A stretch of 15,560 nucleotides of DNA, from assembly GCA_018663565.1 (NCBI GenBank), contig JABJQE010000040.1, forward strand, positions 1 to 15,560, in the 5' to 3' direction. A program made the translations under genes and the position numbers. The notes beneath the pieces are model-generated. The model was not told where the DNA came from. It was given only the letters and a program-made list of their open reading frames with translations, and did no database searches. Positions 14,824 through 15,560 of this stretch are shown piece by piece. The first letter of the stretch is position 1, and each line of letters opens with the position of its first letter. This stretch comes from Phycisphaerae bacterium. Lineage in GTDB: Bacteria; Planctomycetota; Phycisphaerae; Phycisphaerales; SM1A02.

Positions 14824-15267
14824 TCACCTTTGCTGTTGATTGTCTAGAGTGATAATGAGATTACTCGAATCCAAAATATCCAAATCGCCATCCGAGTTAA
14901 TTATCCAATAGTGATCTTGCTGCAACTTAGGGTAAAAAGATGACGGGATTGTGATCTCAGATTTTCTAGCAATCCTTGTTCCCATTGCAGCCTTAGTAAT
15001 AGACACCTCAAACTCAATGCCATTACTCAACTCATTATTGAAGTAACTAAGGAAGTATGCGCCATCTCTTTTTGTCAATGCGTACCAGTCTTCGGCGATC
15101 AATGTTGACGAGTCCGTCACATTAATATCATTCCCCCCTATGTCATATGACCATACTCCAAGAACAAATTCTTCTGCCTCTATTGAAGTGGAATCAACAT
15201 GTTCAACAATGTCAGTTGCACATGACATGAGTAGCAGGATCCATGTTATTTGTAGGATCTTGTTCAT
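14824..15267 (-). CDS. Putative lipoprotein of unknown function
   Basis: Protein of 147 residues with a lipoprotein signal: Lys3, hydrophobic core 4-13 and lipobox L-M-S-C with Cys16. The mature part is acidic and beta-strand-like with no motif I recognise. Residues 36-85 contain several Trp/Tyr-rich strands that may form a small beta barrel or lipocalin-like fold, but this is speculative. The codons are AT-rich compared with all neighbours to the left. No Shine-Dalgarno precedes the ATG; a -10-like CATAAT (15274-15279) ends 6 nt upstream, which would give a leaderless message. Confidence 0.75.
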   Translation of the reverse strand: MNKILQITWILLLMSCATDIVEHVDSTSIEAEEFVLGVWSYDIGGNDINVTDSSTLIAEDWYALTKRDGAYFLSYFNNELSNGIEFEVSITKAAMGTRIARKSEITIPSSFYPKLQQDHYWIINSDGDLDILDSSNLIITLDNQQQR

Positions 15268-15270
15268 TCA

Positions 15271-15280
15271 CACATTATGC
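15271..15280 (-). promoter_or_regulatory. Possible -10 element for a leaderless lipoprotein transcript
   Basis: The minus strand reads GCATAATGTG, identical to the element before the Cdd1-like gene. Its CATAAT is followed by six bases and then the ATG of the lipoprotein gene, so a start at the normal distance would fall on or next to the A of the start codon. This agrees with the lack of a ribosome binding site. Confidence 0.35.
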
Positions 15281-15560
15281 GCCAACTAATAACATCACGC
15301 ACCCACCAAACTGAGGGGCAAAGACGCCTTATTGAAGCCAACTGGGTGGGTATCCATATTTGTCGAGGTCCTGCTCGCACAGGCCCGGCCAGATTCGATT
15401 GGAGCCTGTATTCTTCAATGAACTTGGCAGGACCGTGTGACTTTCATACAAAGATCTCATGCAAGGCTACAGTGTTCCAATTGCCAACACATTGCGACTA
15501 TCACCTTATGGCAATTCAACTTGTTGGACCAAAACTTGGAGAACTCCTCTCATGAACAAG
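15281..15560. other. Right-edge region without a supportable gene
   Basis: A plus-strand frame of 92 codons (15277-15555) begins inside the -10-like element and has no ribosome site, motif or export signal; I do not call it a gene. At 15552 an ATG-AAC-AAG begins and runs off the window, with GGAG about 11 nt upstream; this could be the start of a plus-strand gene, but only three codons are visible. Confidence 0.4.

Noticed and set aside
1..15560. tRNA, rRNA, insertion sequences, integrases or CRISPR arrays anywhere in the window
   Set aside because: I looked for T-loop GGTTCGA-type signals, transposase or integrase motifs, terminal repeats and regularly spaced repeats, and found none that hold up.

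Overview
The window looks like a chromosomal segment of a planctomycete, most likely a Phycisphaerae-type organism. This rests on several things seen together: two secreted proteins ending in dockerin/EF-hand-like Asp-rich repeats followed by a hydrophobic W-G tail, a soluble Ser/Thr protein kinase of bacterial type, many exported proteins of unknown role, and weak or absent Shine-Dalgarno sites before several clear genes. The taxon is an inference; there is no rRNA or tRNA here to confirm it.

Left part (1-5990), envelope and secreted proteins. A minus-strand secreted dockerin-tailed protein (293-1207) ends at a strong intrinsic terminator (221-259). Next come a minus-strand exported HEXXH gluzincin-like metalloprotease (1602-2999) and, upstream of it, a PqqB-like metallo-beta-lactamase-fold lipoprotein (3078-4046). 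Divergent from these is a second dockerin-tailed secreted protein with HAF-type repeats (4167-5528). About 460 bp that I cannot assign follow.

Centre (5991-9155), a gas-sensing two-component module. An H-NOX heme sensor gene (7843-8388) overlaps by 41 nt a hybrid-domain kinase gene (5991-7883) with an HNOBA-like N-terminus, two duplicated PAS domains and an HWE-type histidine kinase core. A single-domain response regulator (8757-9155) is divergently oriented across about 370 bp. H-NOX residues (proximal His104, the Y-x-S-x-R heme-propionate motif, no distal Tyr) predict NO selectivity. The likely logic is NO -> H-NOX -> HNOBA kinase -> stand-alone receiver.

Right-centre (9168-11852), a compact minus-strand operon of two tandem isochorismatase-fold proteins and a soluble Ser/Thr kinase, joined by a 13-bp gap and a 4-bp ATGA overlap. 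The first isochorismatase-like protein lacks the catalytic Asp; the second lacks Asp, Lys and Cys and is predicted to be a pseudoenzyme. The kinase gene is convergent with the response regulator, only 12 bp away, so two signalling units abut.

Right part (12003-15267). A bifunctional APH-type kinase fused to a class III PLP phospho-lyase (12003-14261) lies downstream of a Cdd1-type helix-hairpin-helix gene (14440-14715) and a 33-codon Cys-rich small ORF (14329-14430). An AT-rich lipoprotein gene (14824-15267), possibly leaderless, follows. The last 290 bp contain nothing I can assign.
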